The notes: generated by a model from the letters alone, not told the origin. DNA of 64,000 nt from Fratercula arctica (GCA_947846985.1 CANTUZ010000002.1:152639889-152703888); one strand, 5' to 3'; counted from the stretch's first letter, positions 1 to 14,314 are shown. Numbers and translations: made by a program.

Positions 1-787
1 GACAGAGAGAAGAAGACAGGTTAAATGCATCTTTCTCTATAAGACTTTCCCCAGAGTTAATGTTTCAGTCAGGAATATCCTTTCTCACAAAAAATAGTGG
101 AAGAAGTTGTTCATGTCCCATCACTCACTAAATGGAGCATTAACCCCGTGATGGCAAAATTTCAGCTTGAGAAGACTGAAGTATAAATCCTGTTCCTTTC
201 TTTTCTGTAGTTGAAAATAAAATTTGAGTTTTTCTTTTTGCCTAATTTCTCAGTCATAAAGCAATCTCTTGTTTGGTTCGTAAGAAAAAGCCACTTCTGT
301 GGGCTTGAATATAGCTAAAATAATGCCATTTTGTGTATGCAGACTACCTGTTGCTTAAATGAGCTTAAATAAGACACATTACCTTGTCTCACTGTTGGTT
401 TTGCTCTCCCCATGCCAATAGAAAAGGATGTAAATTCAATCAGACCCCTGACTGCTGTTGCTGGGATACTCTAAGCAAGTAAGTGCAGGACAAGGCAAAA
501 TAAAGGATGTGATACTGAAACTAACAAGTGACAAAGCATCTCAGATGCAAAACTTCACAGTAAAGGACCTAAATGATAGATAGAAATCACTTTATTTAAG
601 ATTCATCCATATCAAGGCATTTAAAGTTAACCAACTGGATGTTAACAATATTTTAAATTGAAAGGAAAACACAGCAAAAAGAGAGGCTGGGATCTGAAGA
701 CTGAAGGCCCATCAAGCATGTTATAAGAATTACCCTCATCCTGTGGCTGGAGGCTTGGCCAGTGAATTCCTGAGCAAGAAGAGATGT
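1..787. other. Unique non-coding sequence, no gene seen
   Basis: AT-rich sequence with stops in all frames and no repeat family that I recognise. Nothing here can be supported as a gene. Confidence 0.5.
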
Positions 788-827
788 CATAGAATCATAG
801 AATCTGTTGGGTTGGAAGGGATCTTTT
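788..827 (-). mobile_element. CR1 LINE 3'-end scrap
   Basis: Two CATAGAAT-type repeat units are followed by a GGTTGGAAGGGATC block. This is the reverse complement of the CR1 3' terminus, so the element lies on the minus strand. Only about 40 bases are recognisable before the match stops. This is either an extreme 5' truncation or a copy broken by later sequence; the next few hundred bases are AT-rich and unassigned. Confidence 0.75.
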
Positions 828-2888
828 GTTTTTCTGCTTTACCTAATCTGGCAATAATTAATGTAACCTGTATGACAAGGTTCCAGGGTATTCTTTGTTA
901 TCTTTGCCTGTCCAATTAAAACAATGGTGTAACAGGTTAAGTGGTTATTAACATATGTAAAAGATAAACCCTTTTAACTGAGAATTGAGCAATGACATAT
1001 ATAGTATCTAGGAATACGAACATTTCCCTGGGAATCAGGGTGCTTTTGTCAGATGTAAAGGGTATTTGAGTAATGACTGTCGCGTTTACAGGAATGATGG
1101 TCTTAAATAAGGCTTCAAGTAGATTTGTAATGTCACTTGATATTATGGAACCTGATATTATTGAGTTTGCTTTTATTGAATATCAAAGCCATAACCTGAA
1201 AGCATTTCCATGAAGTGTTCTTCTTCAGACAGGGCATAAGTACATCTCCATACAGCCATATCGCAGCTATCGGGTACCAGCTCTCAAGTATCCCCAGCTG
1301 TCATAAATCCAGTGGGAAGACAATTGCCTCTGGTTCTCTCTGCCAAGGACTGGGATGGTGGCAGCCACTTTAATCTGCTTCTGTCAAGCTGGTCAAAAGT
1401 TGGATTTTATATAAAAATAGGAGAGGGATCATAATTAATTGGATTTAGGGTACTACATCTGTCTGAGGGTGACTCCAAAAATTACAATGTGGAATTGACT
1501 GTAATTACTATAGACTCCGTAATGAAAACTATTTTAATAATAACAGAAGCCAGGTCGTCCTGTAGCCTGGGTAGGTTTGCACCTGCACACTGTTCCTCTG
1601 AAAGGCATGGTAAGGAGTTATGACTGGGGCTTTTCCCAGGTCTTTCTTTCAGAACAGGGTGAAAACGTGACCTCCAGGAAAGGGAGCAGCTTTGCAGCCC
1701 TGGAAATTGATCTCTTTTGCATATTGTTCAGGGATCATTCCAGGGTTAATCGTGCAGTTGTAATTTCCACCTACCCATCCATCCATCACTGGACTGCAAA
1801 GCTGACTTTGAAGGCTCATTCCTAGGGTGAAGAAGTCACCACTTCACTCATTGGGCTGTTCACAGAGCAGTGTTGTGAAGCCTTGTCAACTAGCAAAAGG
1901 AATAGAGCTGCTATTTGGTGTTAACTGCTTAAGAAGGATCAGACCCCACTCCTGGAATTGCCTGGAGGACTCATGTGCCCAGGGAACATGACGTTGGATA
2001 TATCCTTAGATGCAGAGGACCGAGACTATACATTAAGAAACAGAATGTAGCCAAGAGTCTCTCAGACACCAATATTTTCTCACCAATTACTTCTGACATC
2101 ATGAATCTCCTGTAAAGCTGTAAAGGCAGCCTTAGAAAGAATTTCTTCAACAGCGTGAAATATGCCAAGGAATCTCTGCAACTTCCCCAAGTCATACCAG
2201 CACAGCATTTTTTCACGTCTTATTTAGATTCCATTTTTGAGCATGTAAAGATGATTTCTCGCTCAGTAACACCCTGCTGAATACCCACAATTTGCTTATA
2301 CCCATTTTTCATCCTTGATTGCAGTGCCTTGCTGGAGCAAAGCCTCCCCTCCCACAGCAGACGTCCCCTAAATCATAGGGGGATTTATGAGAACAAGCAC
2401 ATCAGGATTCCCATTGCAATATGTTCCCATGCACCTAAGAGAGGAGGAGAGTCCCCAGTGTAAATCTTTCTCACTTGCAAATGCTTCTGGACTACAGGGA
2501 GTCTCATCCTGACACCACTTGTATTTCCCTGGGGCCTTGCCACCTCTGAACCTTTCACTTCACTTTAATTTTTTTTTTCCCCTTAGCTTGAAGTACTTAA
2601 TGCCTGAAGTTCTGTTAAAGCATCTAAGTGATCTGACATCTTGAACCCACAGGGAAAAAGGCTCCCTCCATTAACAGGCACATGAAACACTGTCTCTGCT
2701 GCACAGGCTGAACATCATCATCTGGTGTTCTTAGTGTGAGACAAGTCCAAGCTTTCATCCGTGTGGTCTGGATAGGTTAGGAGCAACTATTCACTTGGTG
2801 TTGGCAAAGGAAATTCATTAAAACATACATTATTATGCCACTATTTTTAAACATCAATAACCACCATTTCAATATGTTATTCTACTTT

Positions 2889-2960
2889 AAAAAAAAAAAA
2901 AAAAAACAAACAAACCCCAAAACAAAACAAACCAACAAAACAAAACAAAACAAAACAAAA
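2889..2960. repeat. Poly-A plus AAAAC microsatellite
   Basis: A run of 18 A is followed by imperfect and then perfect AAAAC/AAAC units up to 2960. It is a simple low-complexity tract. An A-run next to A-rich units can mark a retroposon tail, but no element body is recognisable on either side. Confidence 0.9.
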
Positions 2961-5900
2961 GGTGAAATGAATCCAGGTACTACTTCTTCTAATTCATCCA
3001 TCAATAACCTGGAGGAGGGTGATTGATAAATTGAGCAGGAGCCAGGATGATCCATAACATCACGTGTGATCAATGCATTGCTACCGTTGCAGAGCAAACA
3101 TATGGGCCTATGTGTTTGTGGGACATAACATAGGTGGTAAAAATGACTCAGTGCCCCAGCACAACATCTGTAGCTGATGGATGCTCTTGTCAGGAAACAA
3201 AAACATGAGGTCTAGAAGGTCCTCAGCCAGAAGACCTTAAATGGTGCTCCCAAGAAAACTTATGGCTTTTAATCCAGTGATGGTTTGATGTAAAGATATG
3301 AAGACTTGGGGATCATACATGTGCACACCAAATCTACCTGGTTTGTTGATGCACTCAAATAGAGAGCACAATCAGCTTGACACATGGGATGGCTGGGGAA
3401 AAAATCCTTTCCCTTCTCCCCGGAGATGGGTGGGTTGGGGAGAGGTGTCAGGTGTCTGTTCAAATGAGGCCATTTGTATACTGAGTGTTAAGGGGGCTCA
3501 ATGGGTTCATGGCAGACTCCAGTGTGACCAGAACTCCAGATTATAGCATAGCACTCTTTAAGAATGTACAATATGGAGGGCACAAAATTAAAATCCATTT
3601 TTCAACTCCTTGAAACCGGTCTTGAAAACTGGGCCACAATTTAACATAACAATGTTTTTTTTAGGGAAGGACTACATCCTCTAGGTGTGGCTTTCCACAG
3701 CCAGGGAGCACAACTCCCTGCCATGCATGCAGAGGGAAGCTTGTCTTCATGATGTCCCAAGGACATCTGTGTGATTGGTACCTGACTGACCAATATGTCT
3801 GCACCACGTCTCTCTCCATCCCAGTCCCCTTGAGACCTTGACTTGCACCTTCCACAGGACCATCATACCTATCACCATTGCTCAAGGTGCATTTGTGTTT
3901 TCTCAGGCACTGAGATGGGTAATTGCATGAATCTCAGAGTCCATATCTCAAAAATCTGTGTATTTCAGTTTGTGTCATGTAACATCCACCGTACATGACA
4001 TTATAAAATAACAAGAAAGACCAAATTAATCCCTTATGTATCGCCGTGGACCCAAGAGCTCACAATTTTCCAGCCCTGAGAATTCAGTGAGGACAAAATG
4101 CCAATAAAACCTCCTTCACAGCACCAAGTTTCTTACGTATTAATTTCTTTCGGTCAGCAGTATGTGGCATTAATTGAAATGCTGAAATTGGTGAAATTTA
4201 CTTTTTCCTCTGATTTTGCAGACTTGTGTTCTTCGGTAAGAAAATTCAGCTATTAAAAATGTCCACCTCCTTTTTTTGCTTGTTTTTGAGGGTAGAAGGA
4301 AGAAAATCATTGAAAGTTTAGGTGAAAAGCAATGAAATGCTCAAGAAAGGAGCAGAGAGAAAGAGAGGGGTCATCCTAGGAAAAAGAAAAAGGTGCATGT
4401 CTGGAGAATGTGGATTGTGAAAGCAAGACTGAATGAGCAGCTCTCCTTCCTGGTACAGAGCCATAATACACATATTTTCTCATTTATAGCTCACCCATAA
4501 TTCTGAACAAGTGACACGGCAGGTGAAAAGTGCTCTAGGAACTAATAACTAGATATAGTGCTTTTAATCCAGGGAAAAGAACTGCTGAATGAGAGCTGCA
4601 AGGGAGGCAGAATAGGTTAGATGTGGATGTGGGAGGCCCACTGTCCAGTCCCAGCTGTGTCACTGGTCTTCTGGTGACTTGGGTCAGCTGCCTCCCTCTG
4701 CGCCAGCAAAAGTTGATTCCACTTGGAGTTTTCTGACTTGCTCTTCCTTGCTTCTAACTTTCCTCCATGGAAAATAAAATTAAATAATGATTTTTTGCAT
4801 TTGAAAATCCAACGTGATTAATGTTTTTTTCTTTCCCGGAAAACAGGTGTTCAGCTACATCTCACTAGGACCTCTCTAGCCAGGTTTGCACTCCTTTGCA
4901 TGTTGGATTCCAGTAGGAAATGTGTGCTAGTAGGGCTTCCATCTCTTTCTGTCTCCTGCATACAGAAGTCTTGGAATTTGATGGAGATGCCCTGATGCAT
5001 CTTCCCATCTGAATTTGTTTTTCTTTTTTTCCCACCATGTTGGCTGCAATAATGGCTTCATTCTTACAGCCATGACATTAATATATATACATATATATCC
5101 ATAAATTATTAAGTGTGAAAAGAAACCTACTTTTCTGGATGTGTTTTGATAGTGTCTCATAGACAGGGCTGTACAGGAGCCTTTTGCAGGGCACGAACTT
5201 CTCCCCAGCCTCGGCCGCCCTGGGACTGCTCTGTGTATTCCCGAGTGCCATCTACTGGCACCTCCGCCGTGGAGCTCCGTACCTGGAGATCAGACAATGC
5301 TCCTCAATCTGCAGCTCACGGTGACCTGGTCGCTCCATCACTAGGTCAGAGGCAGTTCAGCTGAAGGGCGCATAAAAGTCACAGGAGACCAACTCTTCAA
5401 AGGTATTTAAATGTGGTGATGCTCAGCTTTGCCCTCCTGATCATCTATTGGGAAGTTTTAGCCTTGAACCTAAATCTTTCCTTACAGGGAGGGGGATTTA
5501 TGAATATAACTGGCTGATGAGTCCTGGCTAGGTCCTGGACTGGACTTTTTCCTCTGTTTCCCTCCAGATCACATACTTAGGTATCCCATCTCCTTTCTGT
5601 GACACTCTCAGTGTCCCCCCTCCACCCCTCCTTTCTGTTCATATTCCCACATCCCACTACATTTATACAACCAAGTGCCTGGTACTTTTTGGAGACAGAG
5701 TTTTGTTGCCTCTTTGCTTGTCTGGTGGTTCGAGAGCAAGCAGAAGGTGACAGCAGGATTTTCTGAAGCTCTCTGTTCAAGCCAAACAAACGGTGTGAGG
5801 CTCTTACCTGCACCTTTGTGGGCCTTTAACCTTAGGTAGGTCGCTGCAGGGAGCTGCCTGTGGATTTGTAAAAGCTCAGAGACAGAGAAATATAATGTCT

Positions 5901-6345
5901 GAGGTGGCAGGCTGAACCATGGAAGAACTGGTGACACCTACATAGTAGCCTGCCTTGCCTAAAGGGGCAGATGGGCATCAAATACCCTTGATAATTTGGG
6001 TCTGGGTATACAGGAAAATGTCATCCCATGGGAGTGTTGCACTAAGGATTCAAATCCATGAAACTCAGTGACTAGAGAGTGTGGTAACAGATGCAACTTC
6101 TTGGAGAGTGTTTTCTTTTGTTAGTGAACAGATACTACAAAAATCTTGAACGGTGGGACAGAAATCAGGAGGAAAAAAAGAAGACTGTAAAACTGCAAAA
6201 CTGCAAAAGGAAAACTTGTTCTCTACTGTAGCAGCAGGACACGGTACAAAAAGAAAAGATGACTGACTTCAGTTATTATTATGGGCCTAGATACCATGGC
6301 AATTAAGTCATTTGAAAAAAAAAGATGGTAGGTTTGTAGGGTTGG

Positions 6346-6371
6346 TTTTTGTTTTGTTTTGTTTTTTTTTT
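6346..6371. repeat. T-rich simple repeat (GTTTT units)
   Basis: GTTTT units run into a homopolymer of T. It lies about 110 bases upstream of a minus-strand CR1 fragment and is not obviously part of it. Confidence 0.8.
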
Positions 6372-6482
6372 AACTTTCCTCTCTCTTTTTCTTCCCAGAC
6401 CACGAGGTAGCAGGTTTTTTCTATTCTTACTGCAATTTCTAACATCTCAACAACTTTATCTAGTCTCTTGATTTGGGTACTT

Positions 6483-6655
6483 TTAGGTTGGAAGGGACCT
6501 CTGGAGGTCATCTAGTCCAGCTTCTCACTCAAAGCACAGCTAACTCCAAACACAGATCAGGATGCTCAGGGCCTTGTGCAGATGAGTTTTGGAAATCTCC
6601 AAGGACAGAGATTCTTCCATCTCTGTGGGCACCTGTTCCTGTGCTGAACAGACCA
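6483..6655 (-). mobile_element. CR1 LINE 3' fragment (old)
   Basis: The block begins with AGGTTGGAAGGGACCTCTGG and continues as the reverse complement of a CR1 3' UTR and ORF2 end. Recognisable pieces are TCATCTAGTCCAG, CTCAGGGCCTTGT, ATCTCCAAGGACAGAGATTC and GGGCACCTGTTCC. The terminal CATAGAAT repeats are missing and there are many substitutions, so this is an old, decayed copy. The end near 6655 is approximate. Confidence 0.85.
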
Positions 6656-9600
6656 ATGTGCCCCCCCGCCCCTGCCACTGCTTTGTCTAGGCAGTCTTCC
6701 CGCTATACGGGGACACAGGGACTGAATGTACCAGCACAGGAGATCCCTGGTTTTGTTCATATTCTCATTGTGTTCATTTTTAAATGGCTACAGACCTGAA
6801 TTAAGAAATACAGTTGCATGTGTAAGTAAATGAGCCTTGTGAACAAATTTTGCCCTGCCTCTTTTGATTCTCACCACTGGATATTTCTAGATATTTTGAA
6901 AGCAGGTACTGCATAATGCTTCGTATCTAAGGAAACCCAAGCAGTATTTCAAAGGCGCTGCCAAAGAGGCAGATTGAGGAAAACATACAATTTCCACTTA
7001 TAGATTGCACTAGTAAATTGTTTAGTGCATTAGAGGACCTTACCTAGGAATATTTTACATTGCTAATTGACTGTGCCTGTGTGCAGAAACCCAGCATTTA
7101 CGATGCAGATGGCAGACAGTATATATAAAATCCATCAGTAGTCAGTTTGCATCCTCCATCCTAATTCTGTGGAGAAATGAGGCACAATTCAGCTGCTACT
7201 GAAATCAACACAGGTCTCCCCAAGGACTCCTCAGTGGGACTGGACTGAGCACCAGGGACTTGAAGGCATGTCCGTCTTTTCAGAAACCTGTTTCTGAAAA
7301 CAGCCAATACAGGTATTTCAGCTACTTCCAGACTCATGGTCTCCATCTTTCCTTCCACTTGTGGTTAGCGGGTAAGGTCTAGAGCAGTCATCTCTCTGGA
7401 TAACAAAGGAATCCATTCAATCAACCAGCTAGCTGACATTTAGACAACAAGCATGGCTTGAAGTCTGAAATTGCTTGCTCTGCTCATGCTTTTACGCAGA
7501 GCAAACATGATGCTGTACTAAGACAGCTGTGTCAGTTAACGAGCACTGTGAGATGAGAGAGCAGGCAGTGAGTCAGTTCTGAGCTGCTCCTGCTGAACAA
7601 AGTATATGTGACTTGTGAGAAACTGTCAGTCCACTGGGACACTCAACATGTGACTTTCAGACTTGGCTGAACAGAAGACTTAAAAATCTTTTTCTTCTGG
7701 GCTTTTTACTTCGTCTCACCATTTTTTGATTGTTTTTTGTTGGTTTGTTTTCTTGTTCAGCTATGAATTCAATCAGCTCAACTTAAGAGAAGACAACATT
7801 GGAATAACCACAAAATGTGCTTATTCAAATATTCTCCTGGAAATGGATATGATTTCAAGCCCAACATGGCTCAGGTAGAGCTGCCCTGCACAGGCAGTCA
7901 CAAGAATGCTGTAAAACCCAAATATATTCCTCCTTTACATTTCAGTTTACTGTTTTATTTTTGCTGACCTGGCCTGCAACACTGTCATCTGTGTAAGACT
8001 TAATCCAGAAGAAACGGAGTCCTTATCGTTTGAAAGAAACAGACAAATAATTATATCATGATCAAGAAGCTGTCTGCCCTTTATCTTTCTTCTGTGCATG
8101 TACACAAATGAATGTTTTGATTTCTGAATGTAGTATTTGCCTTTCACTATGATTTCATCTTTCCTTGTTGATTATATCAGAACTTTTTATCTCAATAATT
8201 AATTCAGCCAAATATGTATCATTCTTTAAACATACCCATCCTCCTACTCCATTAAAATTATGTCTGAGATGCCTTTTTCTTTCACTCAGGAAGAAATTAT
8301 AATATTTTATCTCCCTGTTTCCTCTAGTTAAATCAAAATGGCCCTTTGAGGCATGGCTAAATGGTTCCTGTGGTACTAAGACTATCAGAAGGGACTCAAA
8401 TGAGATTCAAGAATAACTGCCTCAAGAAGATGTGTGTCCCAGTGGCTGTACAGGCAAAGACGGAATGACTGTAATTCATCCCAACCAAAGGCGGCTGGCT
8501 GTGCTGAGATGAGGTGTCTCACAGAGTTATAAGACACTTTCCACACTGCTTACTTGGAAGATATGGCTTGGGTCTTCTTTGCTGCAAACTATAATGAGTG
8601 AAAAGTCCTTCATTTTAAGTTTATCATACAAGATCATAAAACTGAAAATAAAGAGAAAAGGAGTCGAACATGCTCATACTATCTGGAGATCTTGGCTCTG
8701 CATAGCACCAATCCTACAAATGCTGTTTTCCAAAACAACCAGCAGGACCAAAGACAGGTTCTGGTGAAGCTGCTGGCACTGAGTAAGCTTGGTAATCTGT
8801 GATAATTTAGAGCAGGACATTTCTTACTTGGGACTGGCAACAGGCCATGCTTGGAAAAACATGGGTCTCTTCAGAGATGTACACCTGAATGTGATGGGTG
8901 GGAAAGACAGGGCTTTCAGTAGTCACAACAGTCTACAAAGCAATTCCTTCTCCAGTTCTTTTTTCCTGTTGTTTTTCCTCTTTAATAAAGGCTAGCTGGT
9001 TCTAAAACTCGTTATAATGCTGAGTAACATCAGGACCACAAAAACGGTCCTTTCATCTTGCTTTCTGACCCTCTTACACAAGTTCTGGCTGACAAATGGC
9101 CTTTGTAGTCAACTATTTTGTAGAACTTTTTTGTTATATAAAGAGATAAGAACTGCAAGTTACACCAAAAACCAAGGAACATCAAACGGTCTCATTTGTA
9201 CCTTGGAGCCAAGTCTGAATATGATGTACATCACACAGCAGCAAGTAGTCTTGATGACACATCAAAACTAATAGCAGAGAACAGTGACATTTATCACAAT
9301 GGATGAAATTCGACTCACCGAACATCAGCTTTTAAAATATAGACATCAGTTTCCAAGGTAGTCATCATTAAAACCGGTGCAGTTCAACTCATCCTATCAT
9401 AGACATGATGAATCATACTCTACTTCTCTCCAGTGACTGGAAAGGAAAACTGGGGTGACTAGTTCGAATGGAGATGTCTAAAGCTTGGTGAAATGATTAA
9501 TGTCACAGTCTTCCATAAGAATTATTCTCTTGAGTGACCCATATATCTAGCAGACGCACGTGCAACCAGTTAAGGCTAAACACATGAACTTTTAGAAGTC

Positions 9601-10932
9601 TAAAGACTGGCATAGATACCGCCCTATCCCGCAGGACTGCAGAAAGGTCCTTATTTTCTGCTTCTACCTCAGAGACCTGGGCCTCAGAAGAATGAGATGC
9701 CAACTTAAAGACATTGTTGAAGTGTTTTGAGAAACGTGAAAGATATGAGCTATAAAGGTATTGCAATTATTCATTTCACTTACAGATGACACAGTGACAA
9801 TTTTCTCCCCTGAGGACTGAAGGTACAGGGAGCAGACTGGGGAAGAATGGAAGGGAGGAGGATGAGAGGTTGAAGATATATTGCCAGTGAGATCCCTCTG
9901 CAGGGTGTTGTGGGAGGAGGATGCCGGTCGAGCCTTGGCCTGAGAAGAGCTTACCCTGACGTGCAGCTGTTGCTTGTGGAGGAAACGTTAGAAGGCCAGG
10001 ACAGGGTGAAGTGAGGTGATGGCTGCACAGTCCCCATGGGACTGGCTCACTTGGCAGTGCTCTGCTGGTTTTAGGTAGGACCCGGAAGGCACTGAAGAAG
10101 TTCATGTTCAAGTGCCCACAATATAAAATCCCCTCCCTTTGGTATCCTGAGCATGTAAATGTATGCACTTGTATTGTTTTCTCTAACGTATGTACAGAGC
10201 AAAATCCCTTTGTATCCCATCATGCTCTTTCCAATGCTTCATATCTGTATTTTCTATCAGCTGGAAAAAAGCTCTTCAAATTCACTTTATCAAATGTGTC
10301 CTTTTATTAGGTGCATTGGTTTACACCAGAGACACATGTAGCATTTCCTACCTTTGTCACAGAAAAGACAATAACAAGAACAAAGACACTTCATTAGCAT
10401 AAGAAGAAATACAGGGAAAATACTCATAACCGGAATGTGCACGTAGCATCATTACTGGCATTACAACAAGACTTTTTATGACATTTCCTTTAAATTGCAG
10501 AAACACAGAAGATGATTCCATCTTTTACATCATAGTTAATGACCAGAAGCCATTTGCCAAACAGACATCACAGTAGCAAATAAACTTGCTTTGAAATTGG
10601 AAAGGTAGTCACAATATATATGCTACTGTTTATACCAGCTGCCCATGGGCTATCTGGGGAAAAAGCTATTCGAGCAAAATTAGCAAATGTTACAGAACAG
10701 CATGCTGGCAAAATAATCTCTCTTAAGCCAGTATCCTGTCAGGTAAATTTAGTGAAGAAAGTCAGAACTGAACAAGGAGACAGATTTCATTAAGTTGTGG
10801 CTGAAAATATCCTAATTAACAACTTCCTTTTGAAAAATATTTGTTTAGTGGAATTCAAACTTTCCTCCTTAATTCCTTGGCACACAGCTACAGCTGAAAA
10901 TGTTTGTATTGGTATAAAATTTCACATTTCCC

Positions 10933-10946
10933 TTTTTTTTTTTTTT
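10933..10946. repeat. Poly-T run
   Basis: Fourteen T are followed directly by CCAG, giving an acceptor-like look on the plus strand. No open frame with a donor follows. Confidence 0.85.
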
Positions 10947-11934
10947 CCAGTTTGGAATGAAAGGTCAGAAATGTCAGAGTTTCCCAGTGGTGGAAACTGC
11001 TGTTCCTCATCAGCTCAAAGGACGGAAATGAATCGGGGACTTCCTCCCCAGGCTCTGATTTCAGTCCTACTGCATGCCTTTCATACCACCCTTGAATAGA
11101 TATAAACTTGCAAAGTGGCAAGAAACTTCAAGAGAAAGACAAGGAGAGCGGGACAGATCTACAGCAGAAGCCAAGTGGAAATTAGTCACCTAAATACCAG
11201 GGTATACCAGTGTGCGCTACTGAAGACCAAAGGATTTGGGAGGACCTTATCTATGCCTCAGGTCTTTACAGGCTGATATACCACTGTCAACACCTGTTTC
11301 AGCAGAGTGAGAAAAGACTATATAGCCTGTCCTTCTAGCAATATGCTCTGATATACTCTGCAAAGTGCAGGTCTCTCAGTCCTTATCACTGTTAGGAAGT
11401 GAAACAGGTAGCGCTTGGGCATCCCTGAAGATACAAAGATACTAAAACAAAGCCCAGAAAAGATGGTGCTGCCCCAAACGCATAAGTCTGTTTCTAGACA
11501 TAATCCTCCTTCTAGGTGTTGCTCTGCCTGGGACTACCCAAACAAAGGTCAGACACTACCATATCTACCAAATCAGTGAGATTGTCAAAGACTGTAGATT
11601 AAGATAAACCAGCATCCACACATGGGGCAGAGGATTACAGTTACTGGGCAGTACTGTGAGTCTACACAGGCCAAGCTCTCAGGATGAACTGCTCCTTTTA
11701 TGGGGTTCATATGATCAAGAGAAGAGTGTGTCAGAGGCGTTCATCTGATGTCACTTGATAGCGGTTACAGCTAGGCGTATCAGTGTCCATTATCTCACTC
11801 TGAAGTCTATATCTAAAATACACTATATAAATCAAACTTAAAATCGCCTACTTTTTCTTTCCATTGACAGTGGCAGGAGCTTACAGTGAGAAGCTCAGAT
11901 GGAGACACGTGCACTATAGCCATGTAGTATGCTG

Positions 11935-11996
11935 AAACTTAGGTATGATCTATCTTTCACTATCCAAACTTAGGTATGATGCATCTTTCCCTATCT
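11935..11996. repeat. 31-bp direct tandem duplication
   Basis: Two adjacent copies begin AAACTTAGGTATGAT and end CTATC, with a period of 31 bases and a few mismatches between copies. The mismatches suggest it is not a very recent event. Confidence 0.85.
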
Positions 11997-14314
11997 GACC
12001 ACAGCAGAGGTATTTTTGACATAAGTCTATGCCCAGTCTATTTAAAATGAATTATCTGCAAAAGCACGTACTTTGATGACTTGTTTATTGGTTTGCATGT
12101 AGCATATAATTGATGAAAATGCTTTGTTCTTCTTGCAACGCATTGAGCTTTATTTGGTTGCACTGCCAGTAAATTCCTGTACTGAGAGTGCATCAAGGCT
12201 GTTTGCTAAGAGCCCGTTGGGAGCAACTGATAGATTGCTCCGGACATTGTTTGTCTCCTTCTGCCTGTTGCCATTTCTGACATAATCTGGTTAGTTTAGG
12301 AATAGATCCCTTCCTTCCTTGCCAGAGACAACTGCCTGCAAGCATTAACGGGGATGCAGATGAGTGTTTCAGAGCCCTGGAGAAACTGAGGGAAAAAAAG
12401 ACCTGCTTTGACGTAGGCAGTAAATTATGTTTGTAAGAGTATCTGGCCTGTAAGTAACCTCTCAAACTGTGAGAGCAAAGAGAATGCCAATACACTAATC
12501 GGAGGAGAGGCAATAGTTCATATTGTGCATTATCTTCATTTTCCCATGAAAGGGGATGCTCAGTGGGAAGACAAGAGTTTTCTTTTCCTGGCTTCTTCTG
12601 AATCTGAAGAAACAGAAAGGCTGGATGAAGATGGTAATTTTCTTCCACCTCAGTGTTTCAAACAAAAATCTGCTGCAGCCACCTGCTTGTCTCCAGGACT
12701 TTCTGTTTTGCCTGACAACTTCTATTTTTAAACTGGCTGAATTCCTCTCTGTAAGGAATTACCACAGCTACAGTCACCCTGCTCTGGATTACATTTCCTT
12801 GTACGTTGTGGTCTTGTTACTATTTTATGACTTTTGATGGGGTGTTTCTTCAGTTCCTTCACAACACATGCTGTGTGGAAGTGACTGGCATGAGGGAACG
12901 AAAGGCAGAAATGTGTCCCAATCCTTTCTGTATGTCTCCAGGCTGCAGAGCATGCTGAATTTTGCTGCTTGCTATTTTTAATTTTTTTTTCTCCACTTCT
13001 TACCTCTTTCCTTATTTTAAATATGATCTGCATATTTGATTACTGCGGTTTGTAATTGCTCTTGACTTAATAGTGGAAAAAACACAGCTGTTCAGTGTGT
13101 TAGCTTGCAAATTTTGGTAGCTTTTGCAGTGATTTATACCTCAAGCAACACTCCCCTAATACACTGGAAAAAGGTCATTTGAGTATTATTGCTCATTCAT
13201 TTACATGACACATGCATGAACCAGGATTTCATGGTTTCCTATGTGTTAATCATGAATAAATGCAAGTATTTTTAGCACAACTCCGTAATTTGATTTGTTT
13301 CTCATCTGAAATTTTTTAGCAATTTGCTTTTTCTCTAATTACTATGCATGAATATATATCTATTTCCTCTGAACGACTGAAGGGAGCATGAAGCCAGGAC
13401 TGGTCACAGCACAGGACCGTGCTCTGTTGCAGATCTCCTCAGTCATGTTCTGCATCACGCAGCACAACAGCTCATGGAGCCTAATGAGATTTGGAAGTGA
13501 TGTATATAATTACCCACTACAAGTGTACATATCCCCCTCCTTTGTTTGTTCAAGATATTTAAAACCTGGTTTTAATGTAATTCCTTTCTAAAACATCCCC
13601 CACAAGCGTGGATTTGTGGCCCAGTTTCCAGAATCAGGCCCCCCTGCCACTGAATGATCCCATGGTTCTATAAATATGGTGAGAGCCAATAGTTTTGGAA
13701 AACCAGGTCAAAACCTGAGTGTAGATAGGTCAGGACCAAAACTTCAGCTCTGAACACAGGCATGAGAGAGTCTGTATGTGGCCCGTGCTCATTTTCACTG
13801 ATCTCCAGGTGGTAAATTTATACAGGCAGGGATTTTGTTAGTTTTCTTTTTTTTGTCCAGTGCTTAGCACAGCCTAATCCTGGTGTTTAAGACCAGCAAT
13901 AAATGTTGCAAGGAAGTTTTTCACCTGGGTTCAGGTCAAACCAAGCTCTAATCCTTCATTTCCCCAGACTCTGTGGTTTCTTTATCCTTATCCTTATATG
14001 TGATTACATGCCTACCTATAATCTGTAACAAAGAACAGAAGGAAATTAATGTTCATGACAGCATTCAAATCCTTTTCATTTGCTCATTATTGCTCAGTCC
14101 CTGTTTAAACGAAAATTTCCTCCAACCTCCTGATAGCTTAGTCTTTTAAACAGGCATTAATGAGGGAAAAAGAAGATCTTTTATTACAAAACCTGTGCTG
14201 CATAATTCCATACCATTACACATAGAAGCCCACCACCCTGTGAAAAAGCAAGAATACACCTACAGATAGGAATTTAATTGGTAATAGTACTTTCTGTCCT
14301 GATCCAACACTGAG

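Larger units (their letters stand above)
828..6482. other. Unique non-coding stretch with simple repeats
   Basis: About 5.6 kb with only short open frames (under 110 codons), none resembling a known family. It contains an A/AAAAC repeat (2889-2960), a short TA-rich run near 5080-5099 and a T-rich run near 6346-6371. A small splice-bounded segment on the minus strand (5808-5857) is discussed in the findings. No transposon was recognised. Confidence 0.45.
6656..14314. other. Unique non-coding stretch, no gene recognised
   Basis: About 7.7 kb without a recognised gene or transposon. The longest open frames are 130 codons (9776-10168, minus) and 151 codons (12193-12648, minus). Both are proline/serine-rich or mixed in composition, match no family I know, and overlap open frames on the other strand. 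A T14 run followed by CAG (10933-10950) resembles a splice acceptor but has no paired donor that I can defend. A 31-bp tandem duplication lies at 11935-11996. Confidence 0.45.

Noticed and set aside
9460..9475. GTTCGAAT, resembling a tRNA T-loop
   Set aside because: No acceptor stem, D-arm or anticodon arm can be arranged around it.
12193..12648. 151-codon minus-strand frame
   Set aside because: Unrecognised, and the opposite strand has two open frames over the same bases; no supporting signals.
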